A stretch of DNA of 64,000 nucleotides, from the NCBI GenBank assembly GCA_015075515.1, contig JABTUE010000003.1, positions 248,001-312,000 of the forward strand, given 5' to 3'. The notes under the pieces were generated by a model, which searched no databases, was not told the DNA's origin, and was given only the letters and a program-made list of their open reading frames with translations. Origin of the DNA: Planctomycetota bacterium. Lineage in GTDB: Bacteria; Planctomycetota; UBA8742; UBA2392. The stretch's first letter is position 1. Every line of letters starts with the position of its first letter. The position numbers and the translations under genes are program-made. Below, piece after piece: positions 8,029 to 17,129 of this stretch.

Positions 8029-9963
8029 CACCCAGTTCTGCGGCAAACCGGCCAGCGGCATCTCAATGCCCGCATCGGCCAGAATCCGCCGGGCCTGGCG
8101 CAGCGTCTCGGGGCTGTGCAACTGCATGTCGGGCCACGGCCGGGCAAAGCCGTCGCGGGCATCCTTGCGCGTGGCGTCAATCGCGACATGGCCCGGCCTG
8201 CGTGCCAGCCGCCAGCGTCCGTCCCGCTGAACCGGCTCTTCGTCAAAGATCAGGTCGCGCTCGGGGTCCATGTTGGCCAGCGTCGCCCACACCAGTGCCT
8301 GAACATCACCCGGCCGCACCAGGCCGGGCTCCAGAATCACCAGCACCGGCAGGTAAGCGTCGCCGGCCCGCCGGAAAAGCTCGGTCGCCAGAAAGCGTGG
8401 CTCGTGGCCGCGGGTTTTGGCCAGTTCGATCACCGTCACTCCGGGCGCGGCCTTCCAGACCGCGCCGTGGGCCAGGCCGGCCAGGTCAGGCTCGGCCGGC
8501 GCAACAGCGGCACGCGGAACCGGTGCGGTGTCGTTCAACCCGGAAATGCCGCTGCCTTCACCGTCGGTTCCAGGCTCTCCAGGCATGGGCGTGGTGGCGT
8601 CCAGGCTGACCTTGCTGCCAAAATGAAGCGCGCGCGTGGCGTGGTCCAGCGTTTCGGTCGGGCCGGTGACAAACTCAAAGCTGTGGCGCGCGTCCAGCCG
8701 ATCCAGCACGTGGCGCGCCACGGCTGCCTCGTCGTGAATGTCGGGCCCGTGCTGGTCAATCAGCACAATTGCCTTGGTGAACGCGGCCTGGCCAAGACCC
8801 CACACCGCGTGGGCAACCTTGCGGGCCTGGCCGGGGTAATGTTTGCGGATCTTGCACAGCATCAGGTTGTGAGCCACGCCGGCAAAGGGCAGGTGGTAAT
8901 CCATGACTTCGGGGATGGTCTGCTGCATCAGCGGCAGAAACAGGCGCTCTATGGCGCGGGTCAGCCAGGCGTCTTCCTGCGGCGGCGGGCCGACCACAGT
9001 GGCAAAGTATACGGGGTTCCTGCGGCGCGTGACGGCACTGACATGAAACACGGGGTAATCGTCGGCCAGGCTGTAGAATCCGGTGTGGTCGCCAAACGGG
9101 CCCTCGCGGCGCAGCTCGCGAAAATGCACCCAACCCTCAATCACGTAATCGCAGCTTGCAGGCACATGCAGCGGCACGGTTTTGCAAGGCACCATTTTCA
9201 CCGGTTTGCCCTGCAAAAACCCGGCCAGGATCATTTCGTCCAGCCCCGGCGGCAGCGGCAGAATCGCCGCAAAGGTCAGCGCCGGACCCCCGCCCACGCA
9301 CACCGCGGCCGGCAGACGATCCAGGCCTTTGGCCGCGGCCTCGCGCATGTGCTCGGCGGCGGTGTGGTGGGTATGCACGTGAAAGCCGGTGGTGTTGCGG
9401 TCGTACTGCTGAATTCGGTACATGCCGCAGTTGCGCTTGCCGTCGCGGGGCGACTGCGTGAATACCAGCGGAAAGGTGACAAACCGCCCGCCGTCACCGG
9501 GCCAGGTCTTGAGAATCGGAATCTCGTCCAGGTTCACGGCATCGCCGGTCTGCACCACCTGCTGGCAGGGGCCGCTGTCGGCGTACTTTGGAAAGAAGCC
9601 CGAAATTTCCTTCAGCGTGGGCAGAACCTGCAGCTTTTCCACCAACGTGCGGCGCGGTGTCTGCAACGTTTCCAGCAGAGCCTGCAGCCGCGCGCGCAGG
9701 CCGTCGAAGTTGCGCACGCCGCAGACCATGCCGATGCGTCTTTCACTGCCCATCGCGTTGATCAGCACCGGCGCGAGGAAGGGCCGGCCCGCGGCGTCCA
9801 CGGGCTGCTCAAACAACAGTGCCGGGCCGCCGCCGGGCAGCTTGCTTACCCGATCTGCACAGCAGGCAATGAGCTGGTCCACCGGCGCGGGCGCCGTCAC
9901 GCGCACCAGTTCGCCGGCGTCGTCCAGGGCACGGATGAACGAGTTCAGGTCGTCAAAGGCCAT
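8026..9963 (-). CDS. ubiD: UbiD-family decarboxylase, probably menaquinone (MqnL-type)
   Basis: Protein of 645 residues in the prenylated-FMN-dependent UbiD decarboxylase family. Signature blocks are present: MYRIQQYDRNTTGFHVH, followed by a His-rich stretch, and the catalytic REGPFGDHTGFYS, which holds the conserved Glu and acidic partner. It is longer than UbiD of Escherichia coli (about 497), as are many enzymes annotated as menaquinone-biosynthesis decarboxylases of the futalosine route. No ubiG or ubiE is near, while a UbiA-family prenyltransferase occurs at 45035, so a role in futalosine-type menaquinone synthesis (MqnL) is more likely than ubiquinone synthesis; the window does not settle this. 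It lies 47 bases downstream of the TPR gene and is probably co-transcribed with it. Confidence 0.88.
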   Translation of the reverse strand: MAFDDLNSFIRALDDAGELVRVTAPAPVDQLIACCADRVSKLPGGGPALLFEQPVDAAGRPFLAPVLINAMGSERRIGMVCGVRNFDGLRARLQALLETLQTPRRTLVEKLQVLPTLKEISGFFPKYADSGPCQQVVQTGDAVNLDEIPILKTWPGDGGRFVTFPLVFTQSPRDGKRNCGMYRIQQYDRNTTGFHVHTHHTAAEHMREAAAKGLDRLPAAVCVGGGPALTFAAILPLPPGLDEMILAGFLQGKPVKMVPCKTVPLHVPASCDYVIEGWVHFRELRREGPFGDHTGFYSLADDYPVFHVSAVTRRRNPVYFATVVGPPPQEDAWLTRAIERLFLPLMQQTIPEVMDYHLPFAGVAHNLMLCKIRKHYPGQARKVAHAVWGLGQAAFTKAIVLIDQHGPDIHDEAAVARHVLDRLDARHSFEFVTGPTETLDHATRALHFGSKVSLDATTPMPGEPGTDGEGSGISGLNDTAPVPRAAVAPAEPDLAGLAHGAVWKAAPGVTVIELAKTRGHEPRFLATELFRRAGDAYLPVLVILEPGLVRPGDVQALVWATLANMDPERDLIFDEEPVQRDGRWRLARRPGHVAIDATRKDARDGFARPWPDMQLHSPETLRQARRILADAGIEMPLAGLPQNWV

Positions 9964-10010
9964 GCGGCGCGATGGTAGTACCTGCCCCGCCTGTGGGTAG
10001 AGCCATCGTG

Positions 10011-12920
10011 CTACCGGGCCACCAGCCGCACGGTCAGGCGCGAGCTTTTGACGTCGTCGCGCTCGCGGGTCAGTTCCTTGATCGCGATTTCAAAGCCGCA
10101 TTCCAGAACAGCGCGCCTGGCACCGGCCAGGCGTGTGACGGCGCGCAGCCCGCGGCGATAGGTCAGCTCGGTCTGTCCGGCTTCCTCGCCGCTGTCTATT
10201 TCGCGGCCGGCCACAGCGTGGCGCCGGATCTCAAGGCTGTCGCCGGCGGCCTCGGTAACGGCCGAAGCCTCGTCGGCGTCGTCCGAGCCGAAGTGCGGTG
10301 GGCCCTTGGTCAGCGTGTTGCGCCAGACCCAGGGCGCAACAACCGGCGCGTCGCCCATGCCGCAGGTGAACGCCTCGACAATCGCCTGCAGCACCGGGTG
10401 CACGACTTCCTGCAGCGCCGCCACCACCGGATCGTTGACCAGCCCGAACCAGGGGCTGACCTGCAGCTCGACGTTCAATTGTTCCAGTGCCGCGAACTCA
10501 GCCGTGGGCGGCTTGCCGAAACTGACCTTGAGCCGCCACAGTCCACCATTGTCGGGCGTGGCGGCAACCTCAACACTGGCCTCAAACTGAAGCGACAGCC
10601 GCCGCGCGATCTGGCCGCCGCCTTCGCCTTCGGTGGAAAGTTCGACCACAAAGGCGGCCTTGTCGCCGCTGCCGTAACCGGGGCCCAGGCGCCGCGGCGC
10701 GGTGCCCTTTGCCGGCGCCAGCCCAAGACGGTTGAGTGTGGCCGCGCCAGGGCGCATCACCGGCGAATCGGGAACCTCGGCAAACAGCTTGCGCATGGCC
10801 GCACTGGCGTCGGCGTGGCTGCCGACCTGGGTGTGGGCCAGAGCCGCCAGCAGCAGATCCGACCCGTCGCCCTTGAAGGCCGCATAGGCGCTTTCGAACT
10901 CCCCCACCGCCTTGGCGTAGGCGCCGGCACCGGCGAACAGCTTGCCGCGTTCACGGTGGGCAGCCATCTTTGTGAACTCGTCGCGGTTGTGGCGCAACGA
11001 TGATTCCAGCAGGCGTTCGGCGCGCACCGGGTTGGACCGGCGCTCCAGAACCGCCATGTCAATCAGGGCCTCGCACAGCGTCGGGTCCAGCGTCAGCGCC
11101 TCTTCGAGTTTCTTGCGTTTGCCGGTTTCTGATTCCACGGGGCGCTGGGCCTGAAGCCACAACTGAAAGGCCTTGCGGCGGGCCTCGCCGGCTTTGGCCA
11201 TGTCCTGCGCCAGGCTCAACTGCCGGCGCGGCTCGTGGAGCTTGGGCTGGGCCGCCACCAGACGCTCGTACAGCTTTGTGGCATCGGCGTAACGCTCGGT
11301 GCGCAGCGCGGCCTGGGCCGTGGAATCCAGCAATCCGGCGTGTGCGGGTGAAAGTTCCAGCGCGCGGTTGCCGGCCTCAAAGGCGAGCTCGAAGTCTCCC
11401 AGTACCTGGGCTACTTCGGCCAGAGCCGCCAGCGCGGCAAAAAACCTCGGGGCGCGGCGCAGGATTTCCAGCAGGGCCTTGCGCTTGTCGGCAAAATCAC
11501 CCGGCTCCTGGAGTTCGCGGTAACGTTCATAGTCGGCCGCCGTGTAGAGTCCGGCGGCAATGTCGCGCCCGGCCGAAGCATAGGCCCGCGAAAGGTTGTC
11601 CGACGGCGACAGTTTGGCCGTCTGTTCATAGGCCGCGGCGGCTTCCTCGTACCGGCCCAGCAACCACAGTGCCAGGCCGCGCCGGCGGTGCCAGTCGGCA
11701 AAATCGGCGGCCAGCTCGCGGCAGCGTTCCAGGCTGGTCAGGGCCTGTTCCAGCCAGCGGCGGGTATCCGACGGCTGATCTGAGGCACGGGCAAACAGCA
11801 GGCAGCCCACGGCATGGTGAAAGTGCAGTTCCACAAAGCCGGACTGGGCCTGCAACAGGGCCTCAACGGCGCGCTGGCGTTCCTGGGGCCCCAGCAGGTC
11901 AAGCTGCACGTATTCCCGCCAGCGGGCAAAGGGCCACTGGTTGGACTGAATGCGGCGCGCCGCCCGCAGGTCCAGATCACGAATGCTGTCCTGGAAAATC
12001 TCAAGGCGCCGGCGCAGCGCGTCCACCAGCAGCTCGATGTCCTGTGTCTGTTCGGCAATGTCGCCCTGCAGGTTCGCGGCCTCCAGACTGCCGGGGTTCA
12101 ATGTACGCGCGGCAACAAGCTGCTGGCGCGCCTGCCCAAAGCGCGAAGCACGCAGCAGCAGATCCACCAGCCGCAGTGCCGCGGGCGCGGCGTATTCGTC
12201 GGAACCGGCACAACCGCGGTACAGCGGTTCGGCCAGGTCAAACAGCTCCAGGGCGGCCTTGCCAAAAGGGGCCAGCGCCGGATCGGCCAGGCTCCAGCCC
12301 TGAAAGGTGGTGCCGCGGAAGAAGAGTTCCTGCGCGGCCAGAAACTTCACCTCGGCGGAATCGGCATTGGCTTTGGCGCAGCGGGCCAGAAACGCCAGCG
12401 AAAGCTGGGGCCGGCCGCGCGCCGCCGGCGGCAGGTCGCCCTCGGGTTTGGCCATGAACCGCCCAAGTTCGGCATACACCTTCATTTCGGCGTCCAGACG
12501 TTCCAGCGCGGCCTGGACGGTCTCAGGCCGGCGTGTCTGGGGCGGGGCCGGGGGCTGGGCGGTCTGGAACAGAAAGTGGCCGATCTCCAGACACGACTCG
12601 AAGTCTTCCGGGAACAGCTCGATCAGCGCCCCGACATAGACCAGCGTTTCCTGAACCGGCGGCGGCTGGTCGGCGCGGGTAAACAGCCGCACGTACTCCA
12701 GCAGCATTTCGCGCGAGTTGGGGTCAAGCTTCTTGGCCAGGTCAAGCTGCGCCCGCGCCAGCAGCGGATAGCCGAACTCGCGCAGGCGCCGGGCCCGGTG
12801 CACGCGGTCTATCACTTCACGTTTGCGTGCCTCGGGGTCGGCGGCCTGGGCCGACGGGTGCCCGTCATGCAGCACGCTGATCAGCAGCAGGCAGACAAGG
12901 ACAACAGCAGTTCGCAGCAA
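10011..12920 (-). CDS. Large secreted TPR-repeat protein
   Basis: Protein of 969 residues with an N-terminal signal peptide (LLLISVL core, Ala-rich cleavage region near residue 26). Much of the chain is Ala/Leu/Arg-rich helical repeats of the TPR type, for example WLLGRYEEAAAAYEQTAKLS and LERLVAA-like units between about residues 40 and 690. A C-terminal region (about 740-969) is less helical and contains beta-rich sequence. The start is a TTG at 12920 with GGAG ten bases upstream; no in-frame ATG lies nearby. TPR arrays mediate protein-protein contacts, and a periplasmic or outer-membrane assembly role is possible. No enzymatic motif is visible. Confidence 0.8.
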   Translation of the reverse strand: MLRTAVVLVCLLLISVLHDGHPSAQAADPEARKREVIDRVHRARRLREFGYPLLARAQLDLAKKLDPNSREMLLEYVRLFTRADQPPPVQETLVYVGALIELFPEDFESCLEIGHFLFQTAQPPAPPQTRRPETVQAALERLDAEMKVYAELGRFMAKPEGDLPPAARGRPQLSLAFLARCAKANADSAEVKFLAAQELFFRGTTFQGWSLADPALAPFGKAALELFDLAEPLYRGCAGSDEYAAPAALRLVDLLLRASRFGQARQQLVAARTLNPGSLEAANLQGDIAEQTQDIELLVDALRRRLEIFQDSIRDLDLRAARRIQSNQWPFARWREYVQLDLLGPQERQRAVEALLQAQSGFVELHFHHAVGCLLFARASDQPSDTRRWLEQALTSLERCRELAADFADWHRRRGLALWLLGRYEEAAAAYEQTAKLSPSDNLSRAYASAGRDIAAGLYTAADYERYRELQEPGDFADKRKALLEILRRAPRFFAALAALAEVAQVLGDFELAFEAGNRALELSPAHAGLLDSTAQAALRTERYADATKLYERLVAAQPKLHEPRRQLSLAQDMAKAGEARRKAFQLWLQAQRPVESETGKRKKLEEALTLDPTLCEALIDMAVLERRSNPVRAERLLESSLRHNRDEFTKMAAHRERGKLFAGAGAYAKAVGEFESAYAAFKGDGSDLLLAALAHTQVGSHADASAAMRKLFAEVPDSPVMRPGAATLNRLGLAPAKGTAPRRLGPGYGSGDKAAFVVELSTEGEGGGQIARRLSLQFEASVEVAATPDNGGLWRLKVSFGKPPTAEFAALEQLNVELQVSPWFGLVNDPVVAALQEVVHPVLQAIVEAFTCGMGDAPVVAPWVWRNTLTKGPPHFGSDDADEASAVTEAAGDSLEIRRHAVAGREIDSGEEAGQTELTYRRGLRAVTRLAGARRAVLECGFEIAIKELTRERDDVKSSRLTVRLVAR

Positions 12921-12992
12921 GGTACGATCACTCCGCGCGGGTACAGGGCCCCGGACAAGTCTAGCAACTTCGGGCGCGTCCGCCCCACCGCG

Positions 12993-13910
12993 TCAGCCGT
13001 CGGTGTCGCGGCCCTTGTAGGTGGCGCCGACACGGTCGGTGAACTGCTTGAACGTCACGGGCTTGCCCAGATCGCGCGCGCTTTTGATCGCCGTGTCAAT
13101 CGCGCCGGGGTACACCACGCCGCTGTAGGCCACATACCACATGTCCGTGCTGACGGTGATGCTGTAGTTGCGGGTGTTGCCGCCCAGGCTGCGCCGGATT
13201 TCATCGGCGGCACGGCTCACTTCGTCGGCCGTTTTGTAGTACAGCAGCATCACAAACCCGCCGTCGTCCAGAACGCCGCGGGTTTCCTTGCCCGTAATGG
13301 TAAACCCCGCCGACTTGAACGGCGTGCCGGGTCGGGGCGGATCCGTCCAGCCCGGCGAAGTGCCGCCGGCCTTGGTGATCAGCTCAAGGATTTCGGAAAA
13401 GTTGGTGGTTTCGCTTACGGTCGTGTTGGGCGTGGCCTTGAGCAGCTTGCGCACCTTGCCGATGCTGTCGTCCACGGCGCGCTCGAAATCCTTGGGGTCC
13501 TGGACCACCAGCTTTTTCTGTTCTTCTTCCCGCTTGGAATCAGTCTTGAAGGCGCTGACCAGAATCCACAACACCACCACCGTGGCAATGCCGATCGCCA
13601 CCAGAACCGCCGCCGTGGCGATGGATTTGGCGTTGCTCTTGCTGCCGTAGGCCGTGCTGGCCGCCACCACAACCGGTGCGTCGTCCTGGGCACCGGCGGG
13701 CCTGGGCGCCACGGGACCGCCGCCGGCCTTTGGGTGCTGCACCTTGACCACATTCTGGCGCGCGCCGACCAGCGTTCCGTCGGGGCCCGCCACTTTGCCG
13801 AAGGTGCGGCAACGGGGGCAGGTAGGTTGTTTGGAGACAACCTCCCAGGCGCTCTGGAACTGGTGTCCACAGGCCTGGCAGGTAAAGACCATGGTCTGGG
13901 TTGGCGGCAT
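12993..13910 (-). CDS. Zinc-ribbon, single-pass membrane protein
   Basis: Protein of 305 residues. The N-terminus carries a treble-Cys zinc ribbon with two CxxC pairs (CQACGHQF and CPRCRTFG), followed by a disordered Pro/Ala-rich linker and one membrane segment (about 95-118, ATAAVLVAIGIATVVVLWIL). The external domain (about 120-305) is not recognised. The start may be the ATG at 13910 or the in-frame ATG at 13892 (MVFTCQACG); neither has a clear ribosome site. N-terminal zinc ribbons joined to a membrane helix are common in planctomycete-type genomes. It is separated from the TPR gene by 72 bases. Confidence 0.78.
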   Translation of the reverse strand: MPPTQTMVFTCQACGHQFQSAWEVVSKQPTCPRCRTFGKVAGPDGTLVGARQNVVKVQHPKAGGGPVAPRPAGAQDDAPVVVAASTAYGSKSNAKSIATAAVLVAIGIATVVVLWILVSAFKTDSKREEEQKKLVVQDPKDFERAVDDSIGKVRKLLKATPNTTVSETTNFSEILELITKAGGTSPGWTDPPRPGTPFKSAGFTITGKETRGVLDDGGFVMLLYYKTADEVSRAADEIRRSLGGNTRNYSITVSTDMWYVAYSGVVYPGAIDTAIKSARDLGKPVTFKQFTDRVGATYKGRDTDG

Positions 13911-13952
13911 AGGTGTCGTGCCCTGCGGGTTTGCTTGTTATTGACGCGGTCT

Positions 13953-13958
13953 ATTGTA
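13953..13958 (-). promoter_or_regulatory. Candidate -10 box (TACAAT)
   Basis: TACAAT on the minus strand lies about 43 bases upstream of the zinc-ribbon gene start. The best -35 match (TTGCGC) is 19 bases away, so the promoter is uncertain. The 166-base divergent gap towards tatA is less GC-rich than its surroundings. Confidence 0.3.
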
Positions 13959-14076
13959 CGCTTGATTGCAGAGACAGGCGCAACCATTTACGTGTAAAGG
14001 TGTTTTATCGAGTGGACAGCAAGCCAAAAGACCGAAATCGAAAGAATTGCGGACGATGGCGTGAGGAGACGATGAC

Positions 14077-14325
14077 ATGCCTCTGGGATTTCTGAACCAG
14101 CCGTGGGAATGGATCGCGATCATCGTGGTCGGTCTGCTTCTGTTCGGGTCGCGCCTGCCCAGCATCGCGCGCAGCCTTGGCAAGAGCATTACCGAGTTCA
14201 AAAAAGGCGTAAAGGACGTCAAGGAAGACCTGACGACCACCGCCGAGGCCGAACCCAAGAAGCTCGAGGAGAAGCGCGAGGTGCCGGTCGAAAAGGTGGA
14301 AACCAAGGAAGCGCAGAAGGCTTAG
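14077..14325 (+). CDS. tatA: Sec-independent protein translocase subunit TatA/E
   Basis: Protein of 82 residues with the TatA layout: a short N-terminal membrane helix (about 12-28, WIAIIVVGLLLFGSRLP), the FG hinge, an amphipathic helix with the LGKSITEFKKGVKD signature, and a charged Lys/Glu tail. TatA polymerises with TatBC to export folded proteins carrying twin-arginine signals. GAGGAG lies upstream of the ATG. tatC is not adjacent, so this is a lone tatA locus followed by a strong hairpin terminator. Length and motif make the call secure; TatA and TatE cannot be told apart here. Confidence 0.93.
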   Translation: MPLGFLNQPWEWIAIIVVGLLLFGSRLPSIARSLGKSITEFKKGVKDVKEDLTTTAEAEPKKLEEKREVPVEKVETKEAQKA

Positions 14326-14354
14326 CTTCAGAAAGTTCAAAGACGAAAAACAGC

Positions 14355-14382
14355 AAAAGAACCGCCAATGGCGGTTCTTTTT
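14355..14382. terminator. Bidirectional terminator between tatA and tRNA-Leu
   Basis: AAAAGAACCGCC/GGCGGTTCTTTT forms a perfect 12-bp stem with an AAT loop (14367-14369). T-runs lie at the 3' side on both strands, so it can stop tatA transcription and also the minus-strand tRNA transcript. Confidence 0.92.
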
Positions 14383-14409
14383 CGTGCTCCTGAGTACGGC
14401 ACAGGAAGC

Positions 14410-14496
14410 TGGTGCTGGGGGGGGGACTCGAACCCCCAAGTCCTTGCGGACACTGGTACCTGAAACCAGCGCGTCTGCCAATTCCGCCACCCCAGC
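14410..14496 (-). tRNA. tRNA-Leu (anticodon CAG)
   Basis: An 87-base tRNA with encoded CCA. The acceptor stem GCTGGGG pairs with CCCCAGC. The anticodon arm is CTGGT-TTCAGGT-ACCAG with CAG at 34-36. A long variable arm and the GGTTCGAGTCC T-arm fit a type II leucine tRNA. It contains a run of nine G on the plus strand. It decodes CUG, the dominant leucine codon in this DNA. Confidence 0.96.
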
Positions 14497-14562
14497 AGCG
14501 CGGGCGGGGATGGTACATCAGCCACCCCTACCGTCAACGAGGGGAGGTTGCAACACGCCGGT

Positions 14563-15996
14563 TCACACCGACACGTTGTCACCGGCCCGGATCTCGCCGG
14601 CCGCCAGCACCGGGGCCACGTGCGCGGCCAGAAAATCGCGGGTCTGGCGCGGGGCCAGCCCGACAAAGCGCGCCGGGTCCAGCAGGTCGTCCAGTCTCAC
14701 GGCCTTGAAATGCGGGTCGTTGGCCAGCCGCGCCATCAGGTCGTTGTCGGCCGCGCCTTCTTCTTTCATGCGTTTGATCGCGGCGTGGCTGTGAACGCGA
14801 ATCTGTTCGTGGATTTCCTGGCGGTCGCCGCCGGCACGCACCGCGGCCATGATAATTGCCTCGGTAGCCATCAACGGCAGTTCGCGCCTGACGCGCGCGC
14901 CGATCACGGCGTGGTTCGCCCTGAGCCCGGCGCCGATGTTCTGCAGCAGGCTGAGCACAACGTCGGCGGCCAGAAACGCCTCGGGGATGCTCATGCGCCG
15001 GTTGGCAGAATCGTCCAGTGTGCGTTCCAGCCACTGTTCGGCGGCCGTGGTCGCGGCGTTCTGCGGCAGGTTGATCAACCAGCGCGCGATGCTGCACACA
15101 CGCTCGCTGCGCATGGGGTTGCGCTTGTAGGCCATGGCCGAAGACCCGATCTGTTTGTCTTCAAACGGCTCGTCCAGTTCGCCCAGGCCCATCAACAGGC
15201 GGATGTCCGTGGCCAGCTTCTGGGCGCTGACCCCAATGCCGGCCAGCGCACCAAGCACGTTGTAGTCGTACTTGCGCGGGTAGGTCTGGCCGGTTACGGC
15301 AAAGGCGCCGGCAAAACCCAGCCTGGCGCAGACGCGTCTTTCAAGCTCAAGCACTTTTTCGGCGTTACCGTCAAACAGCTCCAGAAAGCTGGCCTGGGTG
15401 CCCGTGGTACCCTTGACCCCGCGCAGGGGCATGGAAGCTTCCAGGCGCGCAAGTTCGTGGTGGTCGGCAACCAGATCCTGCAACCACAGACAGGCGCGCT
15501 TGCCCACGGTCGTAAGCTGCGCGACCTGAAAATGCGTCGCGCCCACACAGGCGGTGTCGGCTTCGCGTTTGGCAAAGTCGGCAAAGGCCGCGATCACACC
15601 GCGCAATTTGCCGACCAGCAGGCGCAGACCTTCGCGCATCAGCATCAGATCCGCGTTGTCGGTGACGTAACAACTGGTCGCGCCAAGGTGAATGATGCCT
15701 TTGGCGGCGGGACACACATCGCCAAAGGCGTGCACGTGGGCCATCACGTCGTGGCGGAACTGCTTTTCGTATTCGGCGGCTTTCTTGAGCTGCTCGTCCG
15801 TCGGCACCAGATTGGCGCGCATCTGGGCCAGGGCTTCTTCGGTAATCTGCGCCAGGCCCAGTTCGCGTTCGCTTTCAGCCAGGGCAAGCCACAGCCGCCG
15901 CCACAGTCCGAAGCGCCGGCGGTCGCTGAACAGTTCGCGCATCTCTTTGGCGGCATAGCGTCCGGTAAGCGGGTGCTGGTAGGTGTCGTGGGACAT
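14563..15996 (-). CDS. purB: Adenylosuccinate lyase
   Basis: Protein of 477 residues of the fumarase/aspartase superfamily, closest in layout to the long (ADSL/eukaryote-like) adenylosuccinate lyases. It cleaves SAICAR to AICAR and adenylosuccinate to AMP, releasing fumarate, in purine synthesis. Visible motifs are [15 protein letters not shown], the region [15 protein letters not shown] and the superfamily signature [14 protein letters not shown] (about residue 290), which includes the flexible catalytic-serine loop. The ATG at 15996 is preceded by GGAAG. It is divergent from thiE across a short gap containing heptamer repeats. Confidence 0.95.
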   Translation of the reverse strand: MSHDTYQHPLTGRYAAKEMRELFSDRRRFGLWRRLWLALAESERELGLAQITEEALAQMRANLVPTDEQLKKAAEYEKQFRHDVMAHVHAFGDVCPAAKGIIHLGATSCYVTDNADLMLMREGLRLLVGKLRGVIAAFADFAKREADTACVGATHFQVAQLTTVGKRACLWLQDLVADHHELARLEASMPLRGVKGTTGTQASFLELFDGNAEKVLELERRVCARLGFAGAFAVTGQTYPRKYDYNVLGALAGIGVSAQKLATDIRLLMGLGELDEPFEDKQIGSSAMAYKRNPMRSERVCSIARWLINLPQNAATTAAEQWLERTLDDSANRRMSIPEAFLAADVVLSLLQNIGAGLRANHAVIGARVRRELPLMATEAIIMAAVRAGGDRQEIHEQIRVHSHAAIKRMKEEGAADNDLMARLANDPHFKAVRLDDLLDPARFVGLAPRQTRDFLAAHVAPVLAAGEIRAGDNVSV

Positions 15997-16056
15997 GGGC
16001 TTCCAGGAAAATGAACAGGTAGCAATGAATCATGCCGCCGGGGCCGCGCAACGGGG

Positions 16057-16084
16057 CATTGCCCATTGTTCATTGTTCATTGAT
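16057..16084 (+). repeat. Heptanucleotide tandem repeat, copy A
   Basis: Four 7-base units, CATTGCC-CATTGTT-CATTGTT-CATTGAT. The last overlaps the ATG (16083) of the thiE fusion. No normal Shine-Dalgarno sequence precedes that start; the repeat occupies its place. Confidence 0.8.
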
Positions 16085-17129
16085 GATTGCCGCTGTGGAC
16101 CCGTCCCTTCGCATTCTGGACGCAAACCTGAACCGCGCGCGCGAGGGCCTGCGCACAGCCGAAGAATACGCGCGCCTGGGCCGCAACGCGCCCGCGCCGG
16201 CAAGCCTGCTGAAAGAAGCCCGCCGCCACATCGAGGCCTGCGTGACCGGGCTGGGCGCGCTGGCCCAGGCCATGCTGGCGGCGCGCGACGTGGCCGGCGA
16301 TGTCGGTCTGCGCCCCGAGGCCGACGACGTCACGCGCAGAGGCCCCGACGATGTCGCCCGCGCCGCCCTGAAACGCGCCCAGGAAGCCCTGCGCGTGGTC
16401 GAGGAATTCTGTCAACTGCATTCGCGGGCCGCCGCCGCCTGCGCCGCCAAGGCGCGGTATGCGGCCTACCAGGCCGAGCAGGCCCTGTTTGCACCCGACC
16501 TGCGCGCCGCTCTGGCGGCAAATCGCGTGATGTGCGTGTTTTCGGACGCCCGTGCCCGCCCTGACTGGCGTGAAGTGCTCGCCAGGCTGCTGGACGCCGG
16601 GGCGCGGCTGTTTCAGTTGCGCGAAAAGAACCTGCCCGCGCGCGAGTTCGTGGATTATGCCCGCGCGTTTCTTGACATCGCCCGGACGCGCGGCGCGCTG
16701 GTGATTGTCAATGACCGCGCCGATGTCGCCGCCGCAGCCGGGGCCGACGGCGTGCACCTGGGCCAGAACGACCTGACGCCGGCAGCCGCCCGGGCCCTGT
16801 TAGGCGCGCACGCGCTGATCGGCCTGAGCACCCACAACGCGCATGAAGCCGCCGCGGCGCGGGCGCAAGGGGCAGACTATCTGGGGCTGGGTTCGATGTT
16901 TCCCACGGCGACCAAGGCGGTACAATCCATGGCGCCGCCGCAAGTACTTGCTGACGTTGTGCGCGAGTCGGACGTGCCGGTTTTTGCCATCGGGGGCATT
17001 ACACCGCAAAACGTCAGCCAGGTGGCAGCGGCGGGCGCCAGACACGTGGCGGTTTCGGCCGGTTTACTGAACGCGCCGGATCCGGCCGCGGCATTCAGGG
17101 TCATGCACGAAGCACTGGGGCAAACATGA
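16083..17129 (+). CDS. thiE: Thiamine-phosphate synthase with N-terminal ThiD2-like domain
   Basis: Fusion protein of 348 residues. The N-terminal part (about 8-150, starting LRILDANLNRAREGLR) matches the ThiD2-type domain found fused to ThiE in cyanobacteria and others and assigned as an HMP-phosphate kinase. The C-terminal part (about 155-345) is ThiE: LFQLREKNLP, VNDRADVAAAAGADGVHLGQ, LGLGSMFPTATK and FAIGGIT are the pyrophosphate, metal and thiazole-site blocks. One chain could therefore phosphorylate HMP-P and couple HMP-PP to thiazole phosphate. I prefer the ATG at 16083 to one 51 bases upstream because the conserved domain begins immediately after it. It overlaps the next gene by ATGA. 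Confidence 0.92.
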   Translation: MIAAVDPSLRILDANLNRAREGLRTAEEYARLGRNAPAPASLLKEARRHIEACVTGLGALAQAMLAARDVAGDVGLRPEADDVTRRGPDDVARAALKRAQEALRVVEEFCQLHSRAAAACAAKARYAAYQAEQALFAPDLRAALAANRVMCVFSDARARPDWREVLARLLDAGARLFQLREKNLPAREFVDYARAFLDIARTRGALVIVNDRADVAAAAGADGVHLGQNDLTPAAARALLGAHALIGLSTHNAHEAAAARAQGADYLGLGSMFPTATKAVQSMAPPQVLADVVRESDVPVFAIGGITPQNVSQVAAAGARHVAVSAGLLNAPDPAAAFRVMHEALGQT

